Made by a program: the position numbers and the translations under genes
In this document: piece by piece, positions 31,242 through 39,970 of the stretch
Position numbering within the stretch: position 1 is the first letter of the stretch
How the letters are laid out: each line of letters opens with the position of its first letter
Assembly: GCA_016297005.1 (NCBI GenBank)
Contig: JAEDHK010000007.1
Location: 30,297 to 94,296, forward strand
DNA: 64,000 bases
From: Clostridia bacterium
GTDB taxonomy: Bacteria; Bacillota; Clostridia; Christensenellales; DTU072
Reading direction: 5' to 3'
The notes under the pieces: model-generated
What the model saw: the letters and a program-made list of their open reading frames with translations, nothing else
What the model was told of the DNA's origin: nothing
Database searches by the model: none

Positions 31242-31877
31242 GTGGAACAAGAACAACCGAAGAAAAGCGCCCGAATAGAGTTTACGGAAGGCATGAAAGC
31301 CGCGCCGAAAGGCGAAAAAGGACGTTTTGCAGTCGAGTTTATCAAATCGCATGAGGATCTGAGACAGTTCGTGCTGTTTTCTTTGTTTTCGTTTTTATGC
31401 TTCGCCGCGGAAATGGCCTCTTTTTACTTCGTTTACTATATCTGCTCCGCGACCGGATATACCGAGCCTTTCAAGTGGTTCGTGTTCGACTATTCCGCGG
31501 CCGAAAGCGGCGGCAAGGGCGGCTTTCTCGCTTTTTTGATCTCCACGGCAATCGCACAGGCGCTTACTTTTATCCTCAATCGTAAAAAGACCTTTAAAGC
31601 AAACAATAACGTCGTGTGGGCGGCAATTATGTACTCGCTCATGGTCGTCGTTATTATCATCGCCAATACCGCCCTTTGCGGCATCATCAAAGACGGCATT
31701 GCCGAAGCTATGTTGAAAGGGAACTGTACTCAGAGCGCGACCGATTTCGTCAGCGGTACCGTTTCTAAAATGACGGGCGGCGCGCTGGCGTGGATCATCG
31801 CCTTCCTGATGAGCAAATTCGTCATCATGAAAAAGAAAAAAGAACCGGAAGAAGGAAGTACGGAAAATGCGGCTTGA
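31242..31877 (+). CDS. GtrA-like membrane protein
   Basis: 211 residues from a GTG at 31242, chosen because the promoter would transcribe from about 31221 and AAGG lies seven bases upstream; a longer ATG reading at 31179 begins before the promoter. Four membrane helices and the GtrA signature AQALTFILNRKKTF, with an extended N-terminal cytoplasmic segment of about 45 residues. GtrA proteins are linked to polyprenyl-linked sugar flipping for wall glycosylation. Overlaps the S4-domain gene by 11 bases. Confidence 0.85.
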   Translation: MEQEQPKKSARIEFTEGMKAAPKGEKGRFAVEFIKSHEDLRQFVLFSLFSFLCFAAEMASFYFVYYICSATGYTEPFKWFVFDYSAAESGGKGGFLAFLISTAIAQALTFILNRKKTFKANNNVVWAAIMYSLMVVVIIIANTALCGIIKDGIAEAMLKGNCTQSATDFVSGTVSKMTGGALAWIIAFLMSKFVIMKKKKEPEEGSTENAA

Positions 31878-32115
31878 TAAATATCTGAAAGTTGCGCGTA
31901 TCATAAAGAGAAGAACGGTAGCGAACGAAGCCTGTTCCGGCGATCGGGTTACCGTCAACGGCAAAGAAGCGAAGCCGTCCAAAGAAGTCAAGGTCGGCGA
32001 CGTCATCGGCGTAGGATTCGGCGATCGCGTCCTTACGATCCGCGTCCTTGTCGTACCCGAAGGAAACGTGGGCAAAAACGACTCCGCCATGCTCTACGAA
32101 ATCGTCTATGAATAG
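31867..32115 (+). CDS. rqcP: S4 RNA-binding protein RqcP (YabO/Hsp15-like)
   Basis: 82 residues, essentially one S4 domain: RLDKYLKVARIIKRRTVANEA then GDRVTVNGKEAKPSKEVKVGD. Matches RqcP, which binds the large ribosomal subunit with RqcH during alanine tailing of stalled peptides. Overlaps both neighbours. Confidence 0.9.
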   Translation: MRLDKYLKVARIIKRRTVANEACSGDRVTVNGKEAKPSKEVKVGDVIGVGFGDRVLTIRVLVVPEGNVGKNDSAMLYEIVYE

Positions 32116-33190
32116 CTTTTTCGACGCAATAGTCGTAGCCGGCGGTCTTTCTACCCGCATGGGCTTCGATAAATTAGCTTCTTTTTTGGGCGAAACAACG
32201 GTGCTGACCCGTGCCATCGCCCCCTTTTTATCCCTTTCTTACGTCAAAAACGTCATTGTTGTCACCGATAATCCGCCTATAGATATGCCGGAAAAAGTAA
32301 TTTTTGCCCCGGCGGGAAAAACGCGTTCATTGTCCGTTCTGTCCGGGCTCTCGAAAGCGACTGCTCCGTTTGTTATGATCCACGACGGCGCCAGACCCTT
32401 TTTGACGGAAGAATTAATCGAAAAACTTTGCGCCGACGCCGAAAAATTCGGCACGGCGATCCCTTTTATTCCCGTTACCGATACGCTCCGCCGACAATCG
32501 GACGGCGAATACGTTTTGTGCGACAGAAGCGAGTATTTTCTTTTACAGACGCCGCAGGTCTTCCGCACAGAAGAGCTGAAACAGGCTTATTTTCTTTCCA
32601 AAGGAAAGAGCGAAACGGACGATAGTACGGTCTATACCGCTCATATCGGCCCCTGCCACTATGCGTCCGGCGATTTTGCCAATAAAAAGATTACCCGTCC
32701 GGAAGACGTTTTTTCCGCAAACGCCCTGGTTGGGACCGGTTTCGATCTCCATAAGCTGATCCCCGGTCGACCGCTCAGATTATGCGGCGTAACCGTGCCG
32801 TATCCGCTCGGAGAAGAAGCGCACAGCGACGGCGACGCGCCTATCCATGCGTTGATGGACGCTCTTCTGACCGCCCTTTCCCTCCCCGATATAGGCCATC
32901 TCTTCCCCGATACCGACCCGGCCTATAAGGACGCCGACAGCACTCTCCTTTTAAAAGAAGTCGTCGCGCTTGTTTCTGCGCGCAATCGCGAGATCCTGTC
33001 CGTCGATCTTGCCATTCTTTTGGAAAAACCGAAAATCGCGCCCTATCTCGCCGAAATGCGCAACGTCCTTGCCCATATCCTCGGCGTTACCCCGAAAAAA
33101 ATCAACATCTCCGCCACAACGACGGAAAAAATCGGTCTGATCGGCGAAAACAAGGCCGTCGCCGCCTTGGCCGTCGTCGGCATTCTATAA
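32108..33190 (+). CDS. ispDF: Bifunctional IspD/IspF (MEP pathway)
   Basis: 360 residues from the ATG at 32108, which overlaps the rqcP stop (ATGAATAG). Residues about 1-205 are IspD (cytidylyltransferase): AIVVAGGLSTRMG, MIHDGARPF and KKITRPED. Residues about 210-360 are IspF (cyclodiphosphate synthase): GTGFDLH, SDGDAPIHALMDALL, DIGHLFPDTDPAYKDADS, all metal and active-site positions intact. The two non-consecutive steps of isoprenoid precursor synthesis are fused, as known in some bacteria. Confidence 0.96.
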   Translation: MNSFFDAIVVAGGLSTRMGFDKLASFLGETTVLTRAIAPFLSLSYVKNVIVVTDNPPIDMPEKVIFAPAGKTRSLSVLSGLSKATAPFVMIHDGARPFLTEELIEKLCADAEKFGTAIPFIPVTDTLRRQSDGEYVLCDRSEYFLLQTPQVFRTEELKQAYFLSKGKSETDDSTVYTAHIGPCHYASGDFANKKITRPEDVFSANALVGTGFDLHKLIPGRPLRLCGVTVPYPLGEEAHSDGDAPIHALMDALLTALSLPDIGHLFPDTDPAYKDADSTLLLKEVVALVSARNREILSVDLAILLEKPKIAPYLAEMRNVLAHILGVTPKKINISATTTEKIGLIGENKAVAALAVVGIL

Positions 33191-33264
33191 TATAATTTCT
33201 TGAATTAAAAATCCGTTCGGTCGGAATCTGTTCGCGGAAGAATTACCCTTCCGTTAGTTTTTCA

Positions 33265-33284
33265 GGGGCCGTCCGGCCCCTTTT
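33265..33284 (+). terminator. Rho-independent terminator of gtrA-rqcP-ispDF
   Basis: GGGGCC-GTCC-GGCCCC followed by TTTT on the plus strand. Confidence 0.75.
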
Positions 33285-33585
33285 ACGGCTTCACGCGCGT
33301 CGCGCACTTTACGGAAAAAATGGTATCCGTAATCTTGATTGCCGTCGCGTGACAACGATTATCCTCATTATAAACGCAAAGGGCGTCGCATTGTACGACG
33401 GACGGAGCGTCTTGCAAAAATTCTTCGCTCGCTTCCATTTCTTTAAAGGTCTGTTCAAGGGCGCCGCCCGGACGCTTGATACGGCTTTGGCAGTTAGTCT
33501 TTTCCGACACAGAGATCAATCCGGCGTCGCAATGACCTTTAAGATTGTGTTGGCAGTTATTACATGTGCATTTTAATTGTAGCAT
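33283..33585 (-). CDS. DUF1540 Cys-rich protein, two repeats
   Basis: 100 residues with two DUF1540 modules, each a C-x3-C-x2-N/Y...C...I pattern: CTCNNCQHNLKGHCDAGLI and CDALCVYNEDNRCHATAI, each followed by a late cysteine. Likely metal-binding; function unknown, common in Clostridia. Ribosome binding site AAGGAGA. Convergent with ispDF. Confidence 0.9.
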   Translation of the reverse strand: MLQLKCTCNNCQHNLKGHCDAGLISVSEKTNCQSRIKRPGGALEQTFKEMEASEEFLQDAPSVVQCDALCVYNEDNRCHATAIKITDTIFSVKCATRVKP

Positions 33586-33658
33586 TATACGTTTCTCCTT
33601 TATCGAAAAGTAGTATGTGAAGTTTTGTTTATCTTATGAAAAACTTTTTCGGCCCGCG

Positions 33659-33687
33659 TTGACAATGAAAAAAAAGTAGGCTATACT
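33659..33687 (+). promoter_or_regulatory. Promoter of rplI
   Basis: TTGACA at 33659-33664, 17 bp, TATACT at 33682-33687; AAAGGAGG follows at 33695-33702. Confidence 0.85.
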
Positions 33688-33711
33688 GATCCAAAAAGGA
33701 GGTAAGCGGCA

Positions 33712-34152
33712 ATGAAAGTTATTTTACTTACCGACGTTAAATCTTTGGGAAAAAAAGGCGATCTCGTGACCGTCGCCGACAGCTATGCGAAAAACTTTTT
33801 GATTCCTAAAAAATTGGTTGCCGAGGCAACGAAAACAGCTCAGAACGAACGTAATCAGCGTATCGCCAGCGAAGAAAAGAAAAAGGCCGAAGAAAAAGCG
33901 GCGGCTCTCGCCATGTACGAAAAAATCAACGGTGCGTCCGTATCCGTCCATATGAAATGCAACGACGGGAGGATGTACGGCAGCGTAACGAACGCGGACG
34001 TAGCCAAGGGTCTGGCCGAACTCGGTTTCGACGTGGATAAAAAGAAAATCACTCTGCCTGCCGGCATTAAGAATCTCGGTTCTTACAGCGCCGAGGTCTG
34101 GTGCTATAAAGAAACGGTGGCAAAGATCACCCTGAACGTTATACCCGAATAA
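33712..34152 (+). CDS. rplI: Ribosomal protein L9
   Basis: 146 residues: N-terminal [21 protein letters not shown] with the characteristic NFLIPKKLV, a long central helix rich in Lys, Glu and Ala, and the C-terminal domain. Standalone here, with its own promoter and no rpsR/ssb or dnaB neighbour in the window. Confidence 0.98.
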   Translation: MKVILLTDVKSLGKKGDLVTVADSYAKNFLIPKKLVAEATKTAQNERNQRIASEEKKKAEEKAAALAMYEKINGASVSVHMKCNDGRMYGSVTNADVAKGLAELGFDVDKKKITLPAGIKNLGSYSAEVWCYKETVAKITLNVIPE

Positions 34153-34466
34153 TACGACTATTCTTCGTGCGTGCGCGCGCAGACACGTCAATATTAATTT
34201 AATAATCGCCCATAAAAAAAGCGGTTCTTTTCAATGCCGCGGCGACGAGACTCGTCGTCGTTACGGTACGGTTGTTTTTGCCTGACGGTAAGTTATATTG
34301 CTATCGCAGCGATATTTTGCCGAGGCAATTTTTTTCGGAAAAAATATATACTGGGTATCATACGACTTAGACCATAAGTCAAAATACGTTTTTCAGAGGA
34401 AATATAAAAATATCTCTTTACTGAAAACTCTACTTAGTTCTGTTTTCTTTTTATTCACGAAATTAT
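34153..34466. other. Intergenic region after rplI
   Basis: No gene seen. It holds a CGACGAG/CTCGTCG inverted repeat near 34243-34258, a short hairpin TTGC-CGAG-GCAA followed by seven T near 34315-34334 (possible weak rplI terminator), and GACTTA-GACCA-TAAGTC at 34364-34380. Base composition turns AT-rich from about 34300. Confidence 0.35.
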
Positions 34467-34494
34467 TTGAATTGAATTTGGTTTTTGATATAAT
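34467..34494 (+). promoter_or_regulatory. Candidate promoter of the DUF5131-CAT pair
   Basis: TTGAAT at 34467-34472, 16 bp, TATAAT at 34489-34494, about 45 nt ahead of the first start codon. Confidence 0.6.
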
Positions 34495-34538
34495 AAATCT
34501 ACCGATTAACAAGAATCTGACGAGGTGATCGTAAAGCG

Positions 34539-35288
34539 ATGTGGGATCCATGGAAAGGTTGTAAAAAGTGCAGCGACGGCTGTACCTATTGCTATATCCA
34601 TAAGGGAGACGCAAAACGCGGAGTCGATACGAGCAAGATTGAAAAGACAAAGGACTTTTCAAAGCCCATAGAACGCCTGAAAAACGGCAACTACAAGATG
34701 AAGTCCGGGATGATATATACCTGTTTTTCGACCGATTTTCTGATTGAAGAGGCTGATGAATGGCGTCCCGAATGCTGGCGGATGATCAAGGAACGCGAGG
34801 ATTGTACGTTTTTGTTTCTTACAAAGCGCATTGACAGATTTATGGACTGCATTCCGGGCGATTGGGGCGACGGATATGAAAACGTGGTTGTTTGTTGCAC
34901 GATAGAAAACCAAAAGAACGCCGATGATAGGTTAAGAATTTTTGAAAGACTTCCGATCAGACATAAATGTATAACGGCCCAACCGCTGATCGAAGCCGTC
35001 AATATGGAAAGATTTCTTGACGGTATTGAACTTGTGGTAGTCGGCGGCGAATCGGATACGAACGCAAGACCCCTTGACTTTGCCTGGGTGCTGGATATCA
35101 GAGAACAATGTATCCGAAAAAACGTGGCGTTTGAATTCAGACAATGCGGAACGCATTTTATTAAAGACGGAAAGAAATATAAATTACAGACAAGAGATCT
35201 GTGCTCTCAGGCGAAAAAAGCCGGTATTAACTTCAAGCCGGATGATGAATCGACTCGATTGACGGAGATGATGATAAATGAATTATAA
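34539..35288 (+). CDS. DUF5131 (phage Gp37/Gp68-like) protein
   Basis: 249 residues. Cys motif near the N-terminus CSDGCTYCYI, with the DUF5131 landmarks CFSTDFLIEEADEWRPECW, FLFLTKRIDRF and VVVGGESDTNARPLD. The cysteines at the start resemble a radical-SAM type Cx3CxxC, and the family is related to that fold. Members occur in phages and on mobile segments; function unknown. An 11-base overlap with the acetyltransferase gene makes them one operon. AT-rich codon use compared with neighbours. Confidence 0.88.
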   Translation: MWDPWKGCKKCSDGCTYCYIHKGDAKRGVDTSKIEKTKDFSKPIERLKNGNYKMKSGMIYTCFSTDFLIEEADEWRPECWRMIKEREDCTFLFLTKRIDRFMDCIPGDWGDGYENVVVCCTIENQKNADDRLRIFERLPIRHKCITAQPLIEAVNMERFLDGIELVVVGGESDTNARPLDFAWVLDIREQCIRKNVAFEFRQCGTHFIKDGKKYKLQTRDLCSQAKKAGINFKPDDESTRLTEMMINEL

Positions 35289-35940
35289 AGTGATTGACAA
35301 AGAAAAGTATTATCGCAAAGGCGTATTCCGTCATTTTTCAGAGGATTGTAAGTGCTCAACTTCCATGACGGCAAGAATCGACGTTACGGATTTTGTGCAA
35401 TACTCTAAAAATACGGAAACTAAGTTTTATATCAACTTTCTGTATATCCTTTCTAAGGTTCTTAATTCCCGCGATGATTACAGAATGGGATATCTTTGGC
35501 AAACGGATGAGTTGATCTGTTACGACGTAATTAATCCAACGCAGTATGTTTTTCACGAGGATACGGAAACCTGTACCCCTGTATATACAAAGTATTATGA
35601 TGACTATAAAAAGTTTTATGCGGCGGCTTTGCGGGACGTTGAAGAAGCAAAGAAGACGCGGGAATACGGGTTGGATATGGCAAATCACCCTAACTGGTTT
35701 GACGCGTCGTTTATATCTTGGCTTTCTTACGACTCCCTGAATATAGAATTGCCCGATGGGTATCTGTTTTTTGCGCCGATTATCAATTGGGGAAAATACA
35801 GAGAAGAAAACGGAAGACTGGTCATGCCTGTGAGCGTGCGTCTGAACCATGCAATTGCCGACGGATATCTGCTGGCTAACGTATTTCGCCTTTTGGATCA
35901 GGAAATCAAAGCTTTTATCGGGCAGTCGTCTATCCAATAA
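35278..35940 (+). CDS. Chloramphenicol acetyltransferase-like protein
   Basis: 220 residues of the CAT trimeric acetyltransferase family. Catalytic HAIADG (His191, Asp195) near the C-terminus (pattern HxxxDG), WLSYDSLNIE region and a C-terminal VFRLLDQEI helix as in CAT. Acetyl-CoA-dependent; whether it acts on chloramphenicol or another small molecule cannot be told. Starts inside the DUF5131 gene. The AT-rich composition and pairing with a phage-associated family suggest acquisition (inference). Confidence 0.88.
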   Translation: MNYKVIDKEKYYRKGVFRHFSEDCKCSTSMTARIDVTDFVQYSKNTETKFYINFLYILSKVLNSRDDYRMGYLWQTDELICYDVINPTQYVFHEDTETCTPVYTKYYDDYKKFYAAALRDVEEAKKTREYGLDMANHPNWFDASFISWLSYDSLNIELPDGYLFFAPIINWGKYREENGRLVMPVSVRLNHAIADGYLLANVFRLLDQEIKAFIGQSSIQ

Positions 35941-36138
35941 TTCGCGAGATTTTGCAAAAATTCTTTTGTTCCAATCTCTTGGTACGGTATAAACAATAAA
36001 GTCGCTCGTGAAATGGTGAATACTTTTGAGCCGTCAGAGTCCGATTTATATAACGGTTTTTATTCCAATAAACGCACTCCCTGAGCGTAACGCGCAACGC
36101 TTAGCAAGCAGAATCAGGTGTTCTCGCAATACAAAAGT
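35941..36138. other. Intergenic region with possible gene remnant
   Basis: No start codon of its own, but the frame stays open in phase with the preceding gene from just after its stop codon to a TGA at 36082-36084 (47 codons, including VAREMVNTFEPSESDLYNG). It may be a decayed coding fragment or chance. The rest, up to the terminator, holds nothing recognisable. Confidence 0.3.
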
Positions 36139-36173
36139 AAAGGATAGCGAAAAAATTTCCGCTATCCTTTTAT
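36139..36173. terminator. Bidirectional terminator between CAT and membrane protein genes
   Basis: Stem AAAGGATAGCG / CGCTATCCTTT at 36139-36170, 10-nt loop, T runs on both sides. Serves the plus-strand acetyltransferase operon and the converging minus-strand operon. Confidence 0.8.
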
Positions 36174-36244
36174 GTTGTGTATAAGAGTCGTAAGGAAACG
36201 GCGCGTATCAAAGGCCGTATTCTTTTTGTCGGCTATATCGACGT

Positions 36245-37717
36245 TTATTTCCCCTTACGTTCTTTTTTGGCTCTTCTACGCATGGGCCAATAGAATATCA
36301 GGAGGACCATCAGAATGACGGTGCAGAGAGCGGAAATCCACGTCAAGGAGCTGACGCTGAGTTTAATCATCTCCAAAATACTCATAATGCTGTTCATGCT
36401 CTCTTGCATTTCCGGCTGACTTGCCACGATCTTTTCCGCAAATAAGGGCAGATACTTTATCAGGAACATCGGCAAGCCGACGAAGAAGACGTGGGGCATC
36501 CAACCGAACATACGGGGGAAGAAAAGTCCGACCGTCTTGTTTTTGCAGAAGATGGTCTTAACGATGATCTTAATAAGAACGTATGCCCAGCAAGCCATAA
36601 CGAAGAACAAGAAGTATCCAACGTAAGAAAGTACTTTACCGACCATATCTATCGTGTCGGGGCCGATCTTGCTCAAAATCAGTTCTATAACGTAATTCTT
36701 TACGTCTTCCATGTTATTGAATTTTTTATCCGAAGACGATCCTTCGCCACCGGCACCTTCTTCCGCGGCGTTGGCTGGACCGTTTTCTATATCCTCTACC
36801 TTATCATCTTTTTCATCGGTTGCGTTTTCATCTTCAAAACCGAAGCCGTTAAAGAGGCTGACGATCAGGGTTTCCGTCGAGAACTGACCGTCAACGGAAA
36901 GCTCGTCAATAACTTTATTGAATTCTGCCACGATCTGTTTCTGATATTCGCTTGCTTTGGCTTCAATATCTGCTTGGGTGTAGGAGTTGCCGGAGCTCTT
37001 TAATTCTTCTTCCGCGGCGATGCATTCCATTTTGTAAAGGACGGATGTATCGGCCGTGCTTTCCAGAAAAGCTATGGTTTCCGTCCTGTCGCCTTCGAGA
37101 AGCTTCTCGATCGTCGCAGCGAACTCGTCGATTGTCCGATCAATGTCTGTTTCGTAAATGCCTTTTTCATTCAACATCTCCCAGACCTCTTCTTCGGTTA
37201 CATCGCTACCCTCCATTCCCTCTTTAATGGCTTCTTTAATGGTTGCCTTGATCTCGTCGACCGCGGCGCGGACGACGGCTTTCATGGACTGCTCCACGAC
37301 CTGATCGACGGTAGCGGTAATATTATCGATCAATTTGTCGATATTGTCGTTAATAAGGCCCTTCACTTCCTGATCGGCGTTCCCGAGAGCGCTCTTGGCA
37401 ATCGAATCGCCTTTTAACGCGAAAGAAGCCGAGAACGACAGCTCAAAATCATCGTCAAGATACTTTGTGATATCGCCCATATTAAAACCGCCCTCTTCTC
37501 CCGCGGCTTTGATGGCTCCGTTTTGGGGAGCAGATTCCTGTTTCGGCATCATTTTTACAAGCGTATCTTTGTTTACGGTAAGCGTGATCTCCGCTTTCAT
37601 AAAGTCGCCCACGTACAAAGTAACGATGGACGCGATACACAATGCGGCTATAATAATATTGAAAATAATAATTTTCAAATTATTTCCGCCGCCCGAATTT
37701 CTTTCTTTTTTACTCAT
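36245..37717 (-). CDS. Multi-span membrane protein with large helical outer domain
   Basis: 490 residues, family not recognised. One N-terminal membrane segment (LKIIIFNIIIAALCIASIVTLYV), an external region of about 300 residues that is mostly helical and acidic (long runs with VDQVVEQSMKAVVRAAVDEIK), then three membrane segments (VGYFLFFVMACWAYVLIKII, HVFFVGLPMFLIKY, ISALCTVILMVLLIFYW) and a basic tail. Ribosome binding site AAGGAGG. It follows the HAD gene by 40 bp and probably shares its transcript. Possibly a secretion or wall-associated protein, but nothing specific is shown. Confidence 0.85.
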   Translation of the reverse strand: MSKKERNSGGGNNLKIIIFNIIIAALCIASIVTLYVGDFMKAEITLTVNKDTLVKMMPKQESAPQNGAIKAAGEEGGFNMGDITKYLDDDFELSFSASFALKGDSIAKSALGNADQEVKGLINDNIDKLIDNITATVDQVVEQSMKAVVRAAVDEIKATIKEAIKEGMEGSDVTEEEVWEMLNEKGIYETDIDRTIDEFAATIEKLLEGDRTETIAFLESTADTSVLYKMECIAAEEELKSSGNSYTQADIEAKASEYQKQIVAEFNKVIDELSVDGQFSTETLIVSLFNGFGFEDENATDEKDDKVEDIENGPANAAEEGAGGEGSSSDKKFNNMEDVKNYVIELILSKIGPDTIDMVGKVLSYVGYFLFFVMACWAYVLIKIIVKTIFCKNKTVGLFFPRMFGWMPHVFFVGLPMFLIKYLPLFAEKIVASQPEMQESMNSIMSILEMIKLSVSSLTWISALCTVILMVLLIFYWPMRRRAKKERKGK

Positions 37718-37757
37718 ATAAACCTCCTTGTTGTGTATGAACTTTTTTCTTTAAATT

Positions 37758-38552
37758 CTATTCGGCAATGTCGCCGAGTTTATCCAATATGTATCCGGGA
37801 CGATAAGGAAACTTTTTTATGTTCTCCAGGTCTGATACGCCTGTCAGAACAAGTACGGAAGTAAGACCGGACTCGATCCCCGCGATAATGTCGGTATCCA
37901 TACGGTCGCCGATCATTACGGCGTCGGCAGAATGGACGTTCATCATATGGAGCGCTGTGCGCATCATGAGCGGATTGGGCTTACCGACATAATAGGCTTG
38001 CACGCCGGTAGTAAGCTCCAACGGGGATACAAGAGCCCGACAAGCGGGCACGTTACCTTCTTCATTCGGGTAGGTCAGGTCGCTGTTAGTGCCGATCAGG
38101 CGCGCGCCCTTTTCAACAAGGCGCATCGCTTTGCACATGGCGTCGAGATTATAGTTATACGTTTCTCCGATAACGACGTAATCGGGATCGTAATCGTTGA
38201 TGGCGATACCCGCCGAATAGAGCGCGTTATAAAGATACGGCTCGCCAACAACGAAAGCGCTGCATCCGGGCGACTGCAGGGATAAAAACCGCGCCGTCGC
38301 TTGCGCGCTGGTATAAAAGTGGCTTTCGTCTACGTCCAGCCCCATACGGCTGAGCTTGGTCTCCAACTCTTTCGGCGACTTGCCGCTGTTGTTTGTCAAA
38401 AACAGAAACTTCTTTTTATGCTTTTTGACCCACGCGATAAATTCCTTCACGCCCGGTATGATCTCGTTGCCGTGATACACAACGCCGTCCATATCGCAGA
38501 TGAAGGCTTTTTTCTTACGTATTTCCTCTATGTCTTTCTCAAAGTAAACCAT
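37758..38552 (-). CDS. HAD-superfamily hydrolase (NagD-like)
   Basis: 264 residues. Motif I DMDGVVYHGN, motif II FLTNNSGKS, motif III KPNP and motif IV IGDRMDTDI; cap type C2A as in NagD. Likely dephosphorylates small sugar or nucleotide phosphates. Starts one base inside the cyclophilin stop (TAATG). Confidence 0.95.
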   Translation of the reverse strand: MVYFEKDIEEIRKKKAFICDMDGVVYHGNEIIPGVKEFIAWVKKHKKKFLFLTNNSGKSPKELETKLSRMGLDVDESHFYTSAQATARFLSLQSPGCSAFVVGEPYLYNALYSAGIAINDYDPDYVVIGETYNYNLDAMCKAMRLVEKGARLIGTNSDLTYPNEEGNVPACRALVSPLELTTGVQAYYVGKPNPLMMRTALHMMNVHSADAVMIGDRMDTDIIAGIESGLTSVLVLTGVSDLENIKKFPYRPGYILDKLGDIAE

Positions 38553-39064
38553 TATTTCTTTTCCACAAAATAGACTTCTTTCATCCGTTGCGGCACGGTG
38601 GGCTTATCCATCCGATCGGTGGGGACGGAAGCGATCTTATCGAGTGTCTCTTCCCCGGCGATCAGTTTTCCGAAAGCGGCGTATTGCCCATCGAGATAGG
38701 GTACCTTTTCCAGACAGATAAAGAATTGGCTGGTTGCGCTATTCGGATCGGCAGTACGGGCCATGGACAGGACTCCTTTGGTATGTTTGAGCGGGTTATT
38801 AACGCCGTTGTATAAGAATTCGCCTTTGATCCTATTTTTGCTGCCGCCGGTACCGTTACCGAGAGGGTCTCCTCCCTGAATAACGAATCCGGGAATAACG
38901 CGGTGAAAAATAAGACCGTTAAAAAAGCCCTCTCCTACCAATTGGCGGAAGTTCGCGCAAGTAAGAGGCGCGGCGGTATCGTCCAACTCGGCGATCATGC
39001 TGTCGCCGTTTTCCATGTCTATCTTAATTAAAGAAGTTGCTTGCTCCGTTCTGAAAAATTCCAT
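38552..39064 (-). CDS. Cyclophilin-type peptidyl-prolyl isomerase
   Basis: 170 residues. Cyclophilin core with FHRVIPGFVIQGGDP and the FFICLEKVPYLDGQYAAFGK region. No signal peptide seen, so probably cytoplasmic. Ribosome binding site AAAAGGAG. Heads an operon with the HAD hydrolase. Confidence 0.96.
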   Translation of the reverse strand: MEFFRTEQATSLIKIDMENGDSMIAELDDTAAPLTCANFRQLVGEGFFNGLIFHRVIPGFVIQGGDPLGNGTGGSKNRIKGEFLYNGVNNPLKHTKGVLSMARTADPNSATSQFFICLEKVPYLDGQYAAFGKLIAGEETLDKIASVPTDRMDKPTVPQRMKEVYFVEKK

Positions 39065-39114
39065 TTTTTCTCCTTTTATCTAAAACAAGAAGCGGCCCTC
39101 GCCGCTCCTTTATC

Positions 39115-39666
39115 TCAACCATAGATATTATAGTCGGCGATCAGTTTTTTCATGGCCTTAAAAAACTTATGCCAGAAGACAAGGGGACCGATACCGACGA
39201 GTAAAACGCCGAAGACGTTCCAACCCCAATAAGAAGCCTCGCTGAACTTATATTTGATATTCCGGCGTTTCAGTTCGTTACCGATACGGGCGCAAAGATT
39301 ATTCATATAAATAACGCCGTAAATGCCGAGCGTAATAAACGAAAGAAACGCTGCCAAGCAATAGTAAGGCGTGTTCTTGCGGTCGTAATCGCTTGCGATC
39401 AGATTGATCTCCTGGCTGACGTGGGAAAGAACAACCAGTCCGTAAATGCCGAGCGTAACGATATTCAAAAGAACGAACAAAATCATGCCGCGCGCACGCT
39501 TTTTGATGGGTACCGGCTCGTACGTAAAGGCGTTCGCATACGCGGGCGGAATGGGCGCGCCGTATGGATTATTTGCGACAGAATAAGCGCCGCCGCACGC
39601 TTGCGGATAGTTACCGGGCATGGTCGGAACGACTTGTTTTGTCTTTTTTGAAGATTTACGCGCCAT
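39115..39666 (-). CDS. DUF4234-like membrane protein
   Basis: 183 residues. A proline/alanine-rich N-terminal segment, then membrane helices with ILFVLLNIVTLGIYGLVVLSHVSQEIN and LAAFLSFITLGIYGVIY, the paired TLGIYG motifs of DUF4234 family proteins, and a third helix near the C-terminus. Function unknown. Ribosome binding site AGAGGT and a clear promoter about 30 nt upstream. Confidence 0.82.
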   Translation of the reverse strand: MARKSSKKTKQVVPTMPGNYPQACGGAYSVANNPYGAPIPPAYANAFTYEPVPIKKRARGMILFVLLNIVTLGIYGLVVLSHVSQEINLIASDYDRKNTPYYCLAAFLSFITLGIYGVIYMNNLCARIGNELKRRNIKYKFSEASYWGWNVFGVLLVGIGPLVFWHKFFKAMKKLIADYNIYG

Positions 39667-39695
39667 AAAATACCTCTTATTATTATATTGCTATA

Positions 39696-39724
39696 ATAAT
39701 ATAACATGACTTGGTAAAAGTCAA
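39696..39724 (-). promoter_or_regulatory. Promoter of the DUF4234 gene
   Basis: Minus strand TTGACT at 39724-39719, 17 bp, TATTAT at 39701-39696. The 250 bp between it and the next gene hold nothing recognisable. Confidence 0.75.
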
Positions 39725-39970
39725 CACCGAAAAGCACATCGAATAAATTTATTGTCTCGTTTTGAACCGAAAACAGAAAAAAAGCTTGCCTTACGATATA
39801 CGTGCCTGACGTTCTTACGCCGATCGCATGGAAAAAACGTTTTCCCTCTTTCCGTCTTTTCACGATCCGATCCCAAATCATAACGGAACAGCGGTAAAAA
39901 CATGTCTTTCTTTCTTCATAGGCATTTCCTCGCCTGCCTGGGCTCTCGAAAAAACTTCTTGAAACCGACT

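Noticed and set aside
34153..36138. Integrated mobile element around the DUF5131-CAT pair
   Set aside because: Composition suggests transfer, but no integrase, transposase, direct repeats or attachment site was seen.
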